From Anaerolinea thermophila (GTDB lineage Bacteria > Chloroflexota > Anaerolineae > Anaerolineales > Villigracilaceae), in contig DZBA01000039.1 of the NCBI GenBank assembly GCA_022729775.1, positions 1 through 15,591 on the forward strand: a stretch of DNA of 15,591 nucleotides, given 5' to 3'. Each line of letters opens with the position of its first letter. Within the stretch, counting starts at the first letter, position 1. The notes under the pieces were generated by a model. The model was not told where the DNA came from and made no database searches. It saw only the letters and a list, made by a program, of their open reading frames with translations. Of the stretch, positions 5,316-12,424 are shown one piece after another. The position numbers and the translations under genes are program-made.

Positions 5316-6719
5316 TTATCCCATGTTCTTGATGACTTCAGTTCCAAACTCGGAGCATTTAATCTCTTTTGCGCCGTCCATCAGGCGGGCAAAGTCGTAT
5401 GTCACGGTCTTGGCTGCAACGGCGCCTTCCATGCCTTTGACAATGAGGTCAGCGGCTTCAGTCCAGCCCATGTAGCGGAACATCATCTCGCCGGAGAGAA
5501 TGACCGAGCCGGGATTCACTTTGTCCAGGTCGGCGTACTTGGGCGCGGTTCCGTGTGTCGCCTCGAAAATGGCGTGACCGGTGACGTAGTTGATGTTCGC
5601 TCCGGGCGCGATGCCAATTCCGCCGACTTGCGCGGCAAGCGCGTCAGAGAGATAATCGCCATTCAGGTTCATGGTGGCAATTACATCATAATCGCGCGGG
5701 CGGATGATGGTGAATTGCAGCGAAACATCCGCGATGGAATCTTTGATAAGCAGCATCTTCTTCCACTTGCCATCGCCGTGTGTGTCCCACAGTTTCAACG
5801 CTTCTTCCACTTCCTGTTTGATGTCGTTTTGCTGCGCGGGGGACATCATATCGAAGCCGGGGTCAATTGCCTTGGCGTTCTCTTCGATGGTTAAATTCGC
5901 GTTGGCTTCCTTGTTTCCAAGAATCCAAGTTTCGCGCTCGGTGACGATTTGTCCGCGGAATTCGCGCTTGGCGAGGGCGTAGCCCCAATCTTTGAACGCG
6001 CCTTCGGTGAACTTCATAATGTTGCCCTTGTGGACAAAGTTCACGCTCTTGCGCTTGTTATCCAACGCCCATTGAATCGCGGCGCGGATGAGTCTATCGG
6101 TGCCTTCTTCAGAAACAGGTTTGAGTCCAATGCCCGCCGTATCGGGGAAGCGCATCTTGGCATATTCCTTCGGGAAGGCTTCCTTGAAGATTTCCTTGAA
6201 CTTCTTGTTGTCTTCCGTGCCGTATTGGAATTCGATGCCGGTATAAATATCTTCGGTGTTTTCGCGGAAGATGATCATGTCCACGTATTCGGGGTGGCGC
6301 ACGGGCGAAGGCACGCCCTTATACCAACGCACGGGGCGCTGACAGACGTACAGGTCAAGCAGTTTGCGGAGCGCGACATTCAATGAACGAATGCCGCCGC
6401 CAATCGGGGTTGTGAGCGGTCCCTTGATGCCGACCAAAAATTCCTTAAACGCTTCGGTGGTTTCATCGGGCAGCCAGCTCTGCCACAACTTGAAGGGCTT
6501 CTCACCCGCGTATACTTCCATCCAGTGAATTTTGCGTTTGCCGCCGTAAGCCTTTTCCACTGCCGCATCGAACACGCGGACAGAGGCGCGCCAGATGTCG
6601 CGTCCTGTGCCATCGCCTTCTACGAAGGGGATAATCGGATTATCGGGAACTTGCAACTTGCCATCTTTGATGGAAATCTTCGCCCCGCCTTCGGGGACTT
6701 TAACATTAACGTATGCCAT
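5316..6719 (-). CDS. icd: NADP-dependent isocitrate dehydrogenase
   Basis: Converts isocitrate to 2-oxoglutarate and CO2 with reduction of NADP, a cytoplasmic TCA-cycle step. It is clearly the prokaryotic dimeric type. The substrate loop is GGGIRSLNVALR (107-118), with S112 equivalent to E. coli S113, the regulatory phosphorylation site. Y159, K231, D355 and D359 are the expected catalytic and metal residues. NADP preference is indicated by K394-Y395 in HGTAPKYA and Y441...R445 in TYDFARLM, matching E. coli K344, Y345, Y391 and R395. At 467 residues it is about 50 longer than E. coli Icd. The extra sequence is mostly an insertion at about 262-318, similar to the long cyanobacterial enzymes. 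AGAGG lies upstream of the ATG. It is the only gene in its transcription unit here. Confidence 0.96.
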   Translation of the reverse strand: MAYVNVKVPEGGAKISIKDGKLQVPDNPIIPFVEGDGTGRDIWRASVRVFDAAVEKAYGGKRKIHWMEVYAGEKPFKLWQSWLPDETTEAFKEFLVGIKGPLTTPIGGGIRSLNVALRKLLDLYVCQRPVRWYKGVPSPVRHPEYVDMIIFRENTEDIYTGIEFQYGTEDNKKFKEIFKEAFPKEYAKMRFPDTAGIGLKPVSEEGTDRLIRAAIQWALDNKRKSVNFVHKGNIMKFTEGAFKDWGYALAKREFRGQIVTERETWILGNKEANANLTIEENAKAIDPGFDMMSPAQQNDIKQEVEEALKLWDTHGDGKWKKMLLIKDSIADVSLQFTIIRPRDYDVIATMNLNGDYLSDALAAQVGGIGIAPGANINYVTGHAIFEATHGTAPKYADLDKVNPGSVILSGEMMFRYMGWTEAADLIVKGMEGAVAAKTVTYDFARLMDGAKEIKCSEFGTEVIKNMG

Positions 6720-6784
6720 AATTTACCTCTTTTGTTGGTTAGTCTCTATGCGGATTCTGCCCGCACTGGTTTTACCGCGCGCGG

Positions 6785-6790
6785 ATTATA
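6785..6790 (-). promoter_or_regulatory. Candidate -10 box of icd
   Basis: On the minus strand a consensus TATAAT lies 65 nt before the icd ATG, which would give a leader of roughly 58 nt containing the AGAGG ribosome site. No good -35 hexamer is seen. The gap to the upstream hydrolase stop (6811) is short, so read-through is also possible. Confidence 0.4.
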
Positions 6791-6810
6791 ACAGCGGATT
6801 TTTTTTATTT

Positions 6811-7707
6811 TCAGTGACGATTGTCATAAATTTTCAAAAAATCCCCCATTTGTTCAAATGCTTGTTGGCTTTCAGGAATCAGCCCTGCCAACGCCTGCCA
6901 CACATGCCACATCCCATCCCAAACCTTAAGCGTAACATTCGCGCCATCCGACTTTGCCTTCTCAGCCAACATGACCGAATCATCCAGCAGGATTTCATCT
7001 CCGCCGACTTGAATCAGCAGCGGAGGAAACGCGCGGAAATTTCCATACACCGGAGATATCAATGGATGGCTGGGATTTTCCCCACCCGAATATGCCGCCG
7101 CCCACATCCGCAAAACATCCTCGCGCAGAATTGGCTCGGCTTTTTCTTTGGTGATGTATGACTTGCCTTTGAAAGTTAAATCCGCCCACGGTGACATACA
7201 CACGACAGCGCCGGGCAGCGACATGCCCGCATCGCGCAGACTCATCGCCGCCGCAAGGCTCAACCCGCCGCCCGCTGAATCGCCGGAGAGGATGATGTTC
7301 TTCGCTTCATAGCCCTGCGTCAGAAGCCAGCGGTAAACTTTGACTGCATCCTCCACAGCCGCGGGGAATGGATGTTCGGGCGCAAGGCGATATTCCGGCA
7401 GCGCCACTTTCATCTTCAATATTTGCGCCATGAGAATACACATCGCCTGCGACGATTCGATTCCGCCCAGCACATAGCCGCCGCCGTGCAAATGCAAAAT
7501 AACCTTGTCCCGCCCCGCATCTGGGGGGATGACCCATGCCGCTGGAATTCCATCAGCCTCAAAGCGCTTTACCTCCACGCCTTGCGGAATCTGTTGCATA
7601 CGCCGCGCTTGGTTCAAAGAATAAACGCGATTCTCCGCGATGCTCATGAATTTGTTTTTGAACGTGCGGCGTAAAAAGAAGCGCCAGAAGGTATGTCGGA
7701 TATTCAT
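6811..7707 (-). CDS. Alpha/beta hydrolase of the hormone-sensitive lipase family (esterase/acetyl hydrolase)
   Basis: A 298-residue serine hydrolase, probably a cytoplasmic carboxylesterase. The HSL signature is complete: oxyanion-hole HGGG (residues 74-77), YRLAPEHPFPAA (106-117), nucleophile S144 in GDSAG (142-146), acid D237 in GGDE, and base H268 near the C-terminus. The first 30 residues are basic and hydrophobic (MNIRHTFWRFFLRR) and may form a lipid-facing cap, as in other HSL esterases, rather than a signal peptide. The ATG at 7707 was chosen because GAGAG lies a few nt upstream; a TTG at 7737 is the only longer option. The true substrate cannot be told from sequence; short-chain acyl esters are typical of the family. 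Confidence 0.9.
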   Translation of the reverse strand: MNIRHTFWRFFLRRTFKNKFMSIAENRVYSLNQARRMQQIPQGVEVKRFEADGIPAAWVIPPDAGRDKVILHLHGGGYVLGGIESSQAMCILMAQILKMKVALPEYRLAPEHPFPAAVEDAVKVYRWLLTQGYEAKNIILSGDSAGGGLSLAAAMSLRDAGMSLPGAVVCMSPWADLTFKGKSYITKEKAEPILREDVLRMWAAAYSGGENPSHPLISPVYGNFRAFPPLLIQVGGDEILLDDSVMLAEKAKSDGANVTLKVWDGMWHVWQALAGLIPESQQAFEQMGDFLKIYDNRH

Positions 7708-7750
7708 TTTATATCTCTCAAATTTACGCGCAAGCAAAGGCTATTATTTC

Positions 7751-7799
7751 GGATTCCAAAATCTCCAGATTTTGCGAAAGTCGGGAGACTTTCGACTCC
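7751..7799. repeat. Intergenic multi-hairpin element
   Basis: Two adjacent perfect hairpins, AAAATCT-CC-AGATTTT (7758-7773) and GAAAGTC-GGGA-GACTTTC (7776-7793). They are enclosed by outer arms GGATTC (7751-7756) and GACTCC (7794-7799) that pair at five of six positions. It occupies the 110-bp gap between pyrC and the hydrolase. There is no T-run on the minus strand, so it is not a classic terminator; a REP-like repeat or an mRNA-stability structure is possible. Confidence 0.55.
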
Positions 7800-7817
7800 G
7801 TTGCTGATTTATTTTGC

Positions 7818-8870
7818 TTACGCTCTAATATTTCTGCCGTAGCCGGGCTGCGCCAAAATTTTTCCATCTTCAAATGCGATTTGCCCGCGCAAGACGACTC
7901 GGCGCACCCTGCCCTTCACCTTCCACCCTTCAAAGGGAGTCCACCCGCAGCGCGAATGTAAATCTGCCGCGCGAATCTCCCATGCGGCATTTTCATCCAC
8001 TTCCACATACGTCTCTTGCTGTTCGGGGATGTTGAAGATTCTGCACGGGTTGCTGTGCATTTTTTCAATGAGAATATTCAACGTTAAACGTTTCTCGTTA
8101 ACCGCGTTCAACAACAGCGGAAGCATCGTCTCCAGCCCGGGGAAGCCTGGCGGCGGGGAGGCGGAATCTTTTTCCGCAACGGTGTGCGGCGCGTGGTCGG
8201 TGGCGAAGCAATCTATCACATCGAGATTCTCCCACAGCGCGTTCACATCCGCTTGGGAGGCAAGTCGCGGGCGGACTTCGAGTCTACCCGGCGTAAGACC
8301 TGTCAGGTCTTTATCTAAAAACAGATGATGCGGCGCGACTTCGCATGTGACTTTGATGCCGCGTTCTTTTGCGGCTTTGATGAGCAACACTTCTTCCTTC
8401 AAAGAAATATGTGCGATGTGAATGGGGCGGTCATAGATGGCGGCGAATAAAATCCCCGCAGCCATTGTCCGCGATTCAGAGTGCAAGACGATGGGAATAT
8501 GTTTTGGAAAATTAATGAAATGCGGCGTCCATAAACTCATATCGTCGAGTCGTAATTCCCCAAAAGTTGAGTCGAGATACATCTTTAGCCCAGCAGATTG
8601 ATTTGCCAGCGCGGATAAAGCCTCCGCGTTGTCCGGTCCCGCGCCGACGAACTGTGCGTAATCACAGCGCGCTTTGTTCCGCGCGGCAGATAACGCCAAT
8701 TCAAGTGTTGCATCATCGAAGATGGGCGGCTTGGTGTTGGGCATGGCAAGGATGGCGGTGACGCCGCCCGCCAGCGCGGATTGGGTCGCGGTGTCCCAAT
8801 CTTCTTTGTGAGTTTGTCCGGGCTCGCGGACGTGGACATGGGGGTCAATTAATCCGGGAAGTTGAATCAT
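7818..8870 (-). CDS. pyrC: Dihydroorotase, CAD type
   Basis: Interconverts carbamoyl-aspartate and dihydroorotate, the third step of pyrimidine synthesis. At 350 residues it aligns along its whole length, from memory, with the dihydroorotase domain of animal CAD. Metal ligands are H11 and H13 (DPHVH), K96 (GLKMYL, the carbamylated Lys), H130, H154 and D225 (TDHAPH). The active-site loop T102-F103 sits six residues after K96, as T1562-F1563 follows K1556 in human CAD. The C-terminal WTPFEG...KVKG...RRVVLRG is also CAD-like. There is no N-terminal extension; the protein begins almost at the first metal motif. No Shine-Dalgarno is visible, and a TAAAAT box lies 7 nt upstream. No other pyr gene is adjacent, though prs (the PRPP source) lies 3.5 kb away. 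Confidence 0.93.
   Translation of the reverse strand: MIQLPGLIDPHVHVREPGQTHKEDWDTATQSALAGGVTAILAMPNTKPPIFDDATLELALSAARNKARCDYAQFVGAGPDNAEALSALANQSAGLKMYLDSTFGELRLDDMSLWTPHFINFPKHIPIVLHSESRTMAAGILFAAIYDRPIHIAHISLKEEVLLIKAAKERGIKVTCEVAPHHLFLDKDLTGLTPGRLEVRPRLASQADVNALWENLDVIDCFATDHAPHTVAEKDSASPPPGFPGLETMLPLLLNAVNEKRLTLNILIEKMHSNPCRIFNIPEQQETYVEVDENAAWEIRAADLHSRCGWTPFEGWKVKGRVRRVVLRGQIAFEDGKILAQPGYGRNIRA
8296..8310. repeat. AGACCTG-T-CAGGTCT palindrome inside pyrC
   Basis: A perfect 7-bp inverted repeat around one base, followed by TTT, within the pyrC reading frame (the KDLTGL region). Its AGACCT/AGGTCT ends match those of the hairpin at 5254-5286. It may be a dispersed repeat tolerated in frame, or chance. 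Confidence 0.4.
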
Positions 8871-8877
8871 GTCGCCG

Positions 8878-8883
8878 ATTTTA
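8878..8883 (-). promoter_or_regulatory. TAAAAT -10-like box placed for a leaderless pyrC transcript
   Basis: On the minus strand TAAAAT (five of six to consensus) ends 7 nt before the pyrC ATG, and no ribosome-binding site is seen. No clear -35. The 75-bp gap to the upstream regulator gene otherwise holds only a short heptamer repeat. Confidence 0.35.
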
Positions 8884-8922
8884 CACGATTACGAAAATAA
8901 TTAGAGAATAGGCAAGACGAAA

Positions 8923-8940
8923 ATTCTTCATTCTTCATTC
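8923..8940. repeat. Short heptamer tandem repeat between the MocR gene and pyrC
   Basis: ATTCTTC occurs twice in tandem (8923-8936) followed by a partial third copy ATTC. Just beyond the 3' end of the regulator gene; no function evident. Confidence 0.4.
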
Positions 8941-8945
8941 TGCGT

Positions 8946-10376
8946 TCATTTCTTGCTCATTTCCACAATCATCACGCCCAGCCTTTCCAGCGCGCGCTCT
9001 GTCATATAGTTATATTCAGCGGCGTTCAAGCGGATGAAATTTGGGAACTGATGCGTAGCGGAAAAAACATATCCGGGCGCCAGCGTGATCCCGCCTTGCA
9101 AAGCCAGTTTATATAACTCCAGCGAATCAACGTTCTCGGACAGCTGCACCCATAGCACAAACCCGCCTGAAGGACGTGTTACGCGCGTGCCGGCGGGAAA
9201 GTGACGCATGACCGCGCGCGACATTAAATCCACATTGCGGGCATATTCGCGGCGGATGCGGCGCAGGTGATGTTCGTAACCGCCGCTTTCGAGAAATTCC
9301 GCGATGACCATTTGCGCCAGCGCGGATGAAGACGAACTGATGGTAAATTTCAGCCACTCCACTTCCGCCTTAAAACGTCCCGGCGCAACCCATCCAATCC
9401 GCATTCCGGGGCTGATGTCTTTGGAAAACGAAGAGATTAACATGACCAATCCCTTTTTGTCGAACGCTTTGCAAACCAGCGGGCGTTTTTCGCTGAAATA
9501 GATTTCGCCTGAAACATCGTTCTCAATCAATGGGATTTCGTGCCGCGCCAGCAATTCCACAAGTTCTTTTTTCTTTTCATCGGGGATGTGGCTTCCCAAT
9601 GGGTTGTTGAAATTCGAGATGACCAGCACAGCGCGGATCGGGTTATGTTCGATGGCAAACTTAAGCGCGTCGAGGCTGATTCCTTCGCGTGGATGCGTGG
9701 GGATTTCCAGCGCGCGCAGTCCGTGAACTTCCAACGTTTGCAGCGAGCCAAAATACATGGGCGATTCAACGGCGACAATGTCGCCGGGTTTGCAAACGGC
9801 ATGCAGGCACAAGTCAATGGCTTCTGTGCCGCCCGACGTAATCAGGATGTCGCTGGGTGAAAGGCTGCATCCCGCGTTGACGGCGCGCTGCGCAACCTGT
9901 ACGCGCAGAATTTCTATCCCCGGCGGGAAGTGATATTGATGCGCGTTAATCTCATCCTCGCGCAGGATCTTTGCGGTGATTTGGTTGATTTTTTTGAGGG
10001 GCAAATATTCAGGATTGGGAAGAGCCGCGCCAAGCTGCACCAGATTGGGGTTCGTCGAATCGCGCATGAGCATCATCACGACTTCATGCAAACTGACTTG
10101 ACTTGGGTCTTGCCCCGGCGATGACATTTCCGGTTCGGGCAAGCGTTCTGCGGCATGTTCGCGGACGTAATATCCCGACTGCGGTCGCGCTTCGATTAAA
10201 CCATGATCTTCGAGCAAGTAATACGCCTGCAAGACGGTGCTGATGCTGACGCCCTGCTGCTGACTCATCTGGCGCACAGAGGGGATGCGTTCACCGCGCG
10301 GATATGTTCCCTGCTGAATCAATTCAGCAAGGCGGTCTGCGAGTTCTTGATAACGAAGAATTTGAGAAGTTTTCAT
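8946..10376 (-). CDS. MocR-type transcription regulator (GntR winged helix fused to aminotransferase fold)
   Basis: A 476-residue PLP-binding transcription factor. Residues 1-75 form a GntR winged helix (IPSVRQMSQQQGVSISTVLQAYYLLEDHG at about 31-59, then the GYYVRE wing). From about 110 to the end lies a fold-type I aminotransferase domain: TSGGTEAIDL (180-189), NFNNPLG with N258, D287 for the PLP ring nitrogen, K319 in SSFSKD for the PLP Schiff base, R326, and R449 in FIRLN for a substrate carboxylate. The Tyr usual a few residues after D287 is absent (DVSGE). It most resembles the E. coli YdcR group. It is divergent from a DUF2917 gene, its likely target, with repeated half-sites around its own predicted promoter. 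It could also retain aminotransferase activity. Confidence 0.92.
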   Translation of the reverse strand: MKTSQILRYQELADRLAELIQQGTYPRGERIPSVRQMSQQQGVSISTVLQAYYLLEDHGLIEARPQSGYYVREHAAERLPEPEMSSPGQDPSQVSLHEVVMMLMRDSTNPNLVQLGAALPNPEYLPLKKINQITAKILREDEINAHQYHFPPGIEILRVQVAQRAVNAGCSLSPSDILITSGGTEAIDLCLHAVCKPGDIVAVESPMYFGSLQTLEVHGLRALEIPTHPREGISLDALKFAIEHNPIRAVLVISNFNNPLGSHIPDEKKKELVELLARHEIPLIENDVSGEIYFSEKRPLVCKAFDKKGLVMLISSFSKDISPGMRIGWVAPGRFKAEVEWLKFTISSSSSALAQMVIAEFLESGGYEHHLRRIRREYARNVDLMSRAVMRHFPAGTRVTRPSGGFVLWVQLSENVDSLELYKLALQGGITLAPGYVFSATHQFPNFIRLNAAEYNYMTERALERLGVMIVEMSKK

Positions 10377-10381
10377 ATCGA

Positions 10382-10440
10382 ACAGTTTTGATGGATTTGA
10401 CCAGTACAGTTAATTATAGCCTAAACTGTTATGGTTACAA
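10382..10440 (-). promoter_or_regulatory. Promoter and candidate operator of the MocR gene
   Basis: On the minus strand TTGTAA (10440-10435), a 16-bp spacer and consensus TATAAT (10418-10413) form a promoter that gives a leader of about 30 nt. Three heptamers surround it: ACAGTTT (10382-10388), ACAGTTA (10406-10412) and, inverted, AAACTGT (10423-10429). The last two straddle the -10 box and the first two are 24 bp apart. MocR factors are known to bind repeated half-sites and often repress themselves. An AGTACAG/CTGTACT pair (10403-10409, 10457-10463) is also present. Confidence 0.5.
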
Positions 10441-10514
10441 TCCAGAAAATCTGCATCTGTACTCTTTGATGAGGATATGTGATACTACAATCAACATTAG
10501 AAAGGAGAATACAG

Positions 10515-10751
10515 ATGAACTTACATACCCCCAAAATTGAGCTGCTTCTGCGTCCACATGAATTATTGAGTTTGGAAAATACGCAACGTAATATGGCGAT
10601 TGAATGTAAAGAAGGCGTGGTCTGGGTCACTTGTGCCGGCGAAAATAACGACCACATGCTGACCGCCGGGAATCGTTACACGCCCAAAACCAGCGGCGAA
10701 GTCGTCATCGAAGCGCTTGGCAAAGCCTGCGTAGACATCGAATCGAAATAA
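10515..10751 (+). CDS. DUF2917-type small protein
   Basis: A 78-residue protein that resembles the DUF2917 family: an N-terminal LRPHELLSLEN, a central GVVWVTCAG followed by GNRYTP, and a C-terminal IEALGKACVDIES. The pattern suggests a small beta-barrel of cupin-like type. No catalytic residues, signal peptide or membrane helix are seen, and the function is unknown. I chose the ATG at 10515 because AAAGGAG lies 7 nt upstream; the frame could be opened from 10479 but that has no ribosome site. It is divergent from the MocR regulator with 138 bp between the starts, and ends before a strong terminator, so it is a single-gene unit probably controlled by MocR. A weak -10 (TACAAT, 10486-10491) precedes it. 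Confidence 0.75.
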   Translation: MNLHTPKIELLLRPHELLSLENTQRNMAIECKEGVVWVTCAGENNDHMLTAGNRYTPKTSGEVVIEALGKACVDIESK

Positions 10752-10780
10752 GCGAACCACCGCTTTTATCGCTCCTCCGT

Positions 10781-10825
10781 CCTCTTTTATGCCATTGGGG
10801 TAACAGGCATGAAAGAGGCTTTTTT
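10781..10825 (+). terminator. Rho-independent terminator after the DUF2917 gene
   Basis: A 13-bp stem with one G-T pair (10781-10793 with 10806-10818), a 12-nt loop and six T (10820-10825). The T-run overlaps the stop codon of the convergent gene. The minus side of the stem lacks a T-run, so it should act mainly on plus-strand transcripts. Confidence 0.85.
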
Positions 10826-11585
10826 AATTCATGCCCGGCGTAGTCCTCTTTTCCCATTCCGCAATGGCTGCGCGGATGACGGCTTTAATCTCCGCGTCTG
10901 GGACGTCGTCTATGGATTCAAATTTTTCCAGCCCGACATAGACTTCCACGCCGCCAAAAGAAGATTCGCTCAAACGGATTCCGCGCTTGGCAAAGGAGGT
11001 CTTGAGCAGGCGTTCTTGCAGCACTGTGTCAATTTGATTGACGATGCTAAGTGTCTTGCTGATTTTTTCTTCGTCGCTTTTCTTGACTTCCGGCGCGTCT
11101 GTCACAGGCGCGGGAGATGGAGCAGGCGCCGGCGGAGGTGAAACTTTCGCGGCGGGAGGAGGAGCGGCAGGCGGAGTCTTTTGCTGCGGCGCGACGGGCG
11201 CAGGAGCAGGCTGGGGAGGAAGTCCACCTTCGAGGTAGGGACGAATCGCGGTGAGCAATTCGATCAAGCGCTTTTTCCCATCCGCTGATAATGCGCTGGA
11301 AATTTGCGTCCCATCCATTTCAAGCGCGTAACGTCCGCCCTCATTTTTGAGGCGCAGTAAACCGGGGTCATCCTGCGTCGCTGTGGATTGCGCGAATTGC
11401 TGACTTGCCTCGGCAATTTTTTTCTCGGCTTCTTTGATGGCAATTTCGGCGTTTGCTTCGGCTGCTCTGATTTTCTTTTCGGTGCGATTGTTGGAATCAA
11501 AAAAACCGATGACCCACCCGATGAGCAGTCCAACCAGCCCGCCGATGATAAGTCCCAATTGGGGAGTGAATGTAAATTCTTCCAT
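10824..11585 (-). CDS. Unrecognised membrane-anchored coiled-coil protein with proline/alanine-rich linker
   Basis: I do not recognise this 253-residue protein. One N-terminal membrane helix (residues 9-29, glycine-rich) is followed by a charged Ala/Glu/Lys coiled-coil stretch (34-63). A short folded segment comes next (about 78-120, RYALEMDG...LLTAIRPYLEGG). A Pro/Ala-rich linker (about 123-165) leads to a C-terminal domain (171-245) with GIRLSESSFGGVEVYVGLEKFESIDDVPD. The layout suggests a tethered cytoplasmic or surface adaptor. It starts 2 nt after the mutM stop, and its GAGGT ribosome site spans that stop, so it is translationally coupled to mutM; a repair role does not follow from that. 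The ATG at 11585 is preferred over an in-frame start at 11615 inside mutM. Confidence 0.8.
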   Translation of the reverse strand: MEEFTFTPQLGLIIGGLVGLLIGWVIGFFDSNNRTEKKIRAAEANAEIAIKEAEKKIAEASQQFAQSTATQDDPGLLRLKNEGGRYALEMDGTQISSALSADGKKRLIELLTAIRPYLEGGLPPQPAPAPVAPQQKTPPAAPPPAAKVSPPPAPAPSPAPVTDAPEVKKSDEEKISKTLSIVNQIDTVLQERLLKTSFAKRGIRLSESSFGGVEVYVGLEKFESIDDVPDAEIKAVIRAAIAEWEKRTTPGMN

Positions 11586-11587
11586 AA

Positions 11588-12391
11588 TTACCTCAATCGC
11601 TGGCAACGCGGACAAACATGCGTGCCGCGCTGTCCAACAGTCAATTTGATGATTTCAGTTTTACAGACCTTGCAGGGCTCGCCCTCGCGGTCATATACGC
11701 GGAAATGGTTTTGATAGCTGCCGCCGCGATATACCCAGTCAATGCTTGCGCCATTGCGCTTGATGCCTTCTTTGAGAACCGCGCGAATTGCTTTGTGCAG
11801 CGATGCCGCTTCTTCCTTTGTCACGGTGTTTGACAATTTTAGCGGGTGCAGTTTTGCAATGTGCAGGCACTCATCCGTGTAGATGTTGCCAAGCCCGGCG
11901 ATGAAGGTCTGGTCAAGCAGCAGCGGTTTGAGTTGGCGTTTGCGCGCGCGTAAATTTTCAAAGAGCCACTGCGCGGTGAAATCTTTTTCCAGCGGCTCTG
12001 GACCAAGTTTACCAAGAATTTTTTCGGGCTGGTCGGTCAACCAAACGCGACCGAATTTGCGCGTGTCGTTGAAGGCAAGGAATGTTCCGTTTGAAAGATG
12101 GATTATAAGACGGTCATGTTTTTCAGGCTGGATTGTACCCGCTCGAATTGCCAAATCTCCGCTCATCCTTAAATGAATAATCAACTTGTAATCTTTCAAT
12201 TGGATGATGAGATATTTTGCGCGGCGCGAGACGCCCCCAATTTTTTGTCCGCGAATTTGCGCGCGGAATTTTTGGGGCGAAGGAAGGGCAAGCGTGCGCG
12301 CCCAGCGCAGGTTGGCATCTACAATGGCGTTGCCAATCAGGTCTGGCGCAAGCGCGCGGGCAATGGTTTCGACTTCGGGTAGTTCGGGCAT
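11588..12391 (-). CDS. mutM: Formamidopyrimidine-DNA glycosylase (Fpg/MutM)
   Basis: Removes 8-oxoguanine and formamidopyrimidines from DNA and nicks the strand. The start PELPEVET provides the catalytic P2 and E3 (with E6). K59 in RRAKYL corresponds to E. coli K57. M76, R111 and F113 form the triad that fills the gap left by the flipped base. The H2TH helix carries GLGNIYTDE (166-174). A C-terminal zinc finger has C240, C243, C260 and C263, with R255 in QRGTH as the DNA-contacting arginine. At 267 residues it is of normal length and complete. It follows prs by 33 nt with no clear Shine-Dalgarno; a TATAAC box 9 nt before the ATG may be its own promoter. It is coupled to the downstream membrane protein gene. 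Confidence 0.96.
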   Translation of the reverse strand: MPELPEVETIARALAPDLIGNAIVDANLRWARTLALPSPQKFRAQIRGQKIGGVSRRAKYLIIQLKDYKLIIHLRMSGDLAIRAGTIQPEKHDRLIIHLSNGTFLAFNDTRKFGRVWLTDQPEKILGKLGPEPLEKDFTAQWLFENLRARKRQLKPLLLDQTFIAGLGNIYTDECLHIAKLHPLKLSNTVTKEEAASLHKAIRAVLKEGIKRNGASIDWVYRGGSYQNHFRVYDREGEPCKVCKTEIIKLTVGQRGTHVCPRCQRLR

Positions 12392-12424
12392 GGGGGGATG
12401 GTTATAGGTTTAAGGTTGAAGGCT

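Noticed and set aside
5307..5894. Plus-strand open frame of 195 codons over icd
   Set aside because: Shadow of icd; no ribosome site and no recognisable motif, while the minus-strand frame matches isocitrate dehydrogenase end to end.
7751..7799. CRISPR repeat or tRNA-like fold
   Set aside because: Only one copy is present, with no spacers, and the fold has no anticodon arm or acceptor end.
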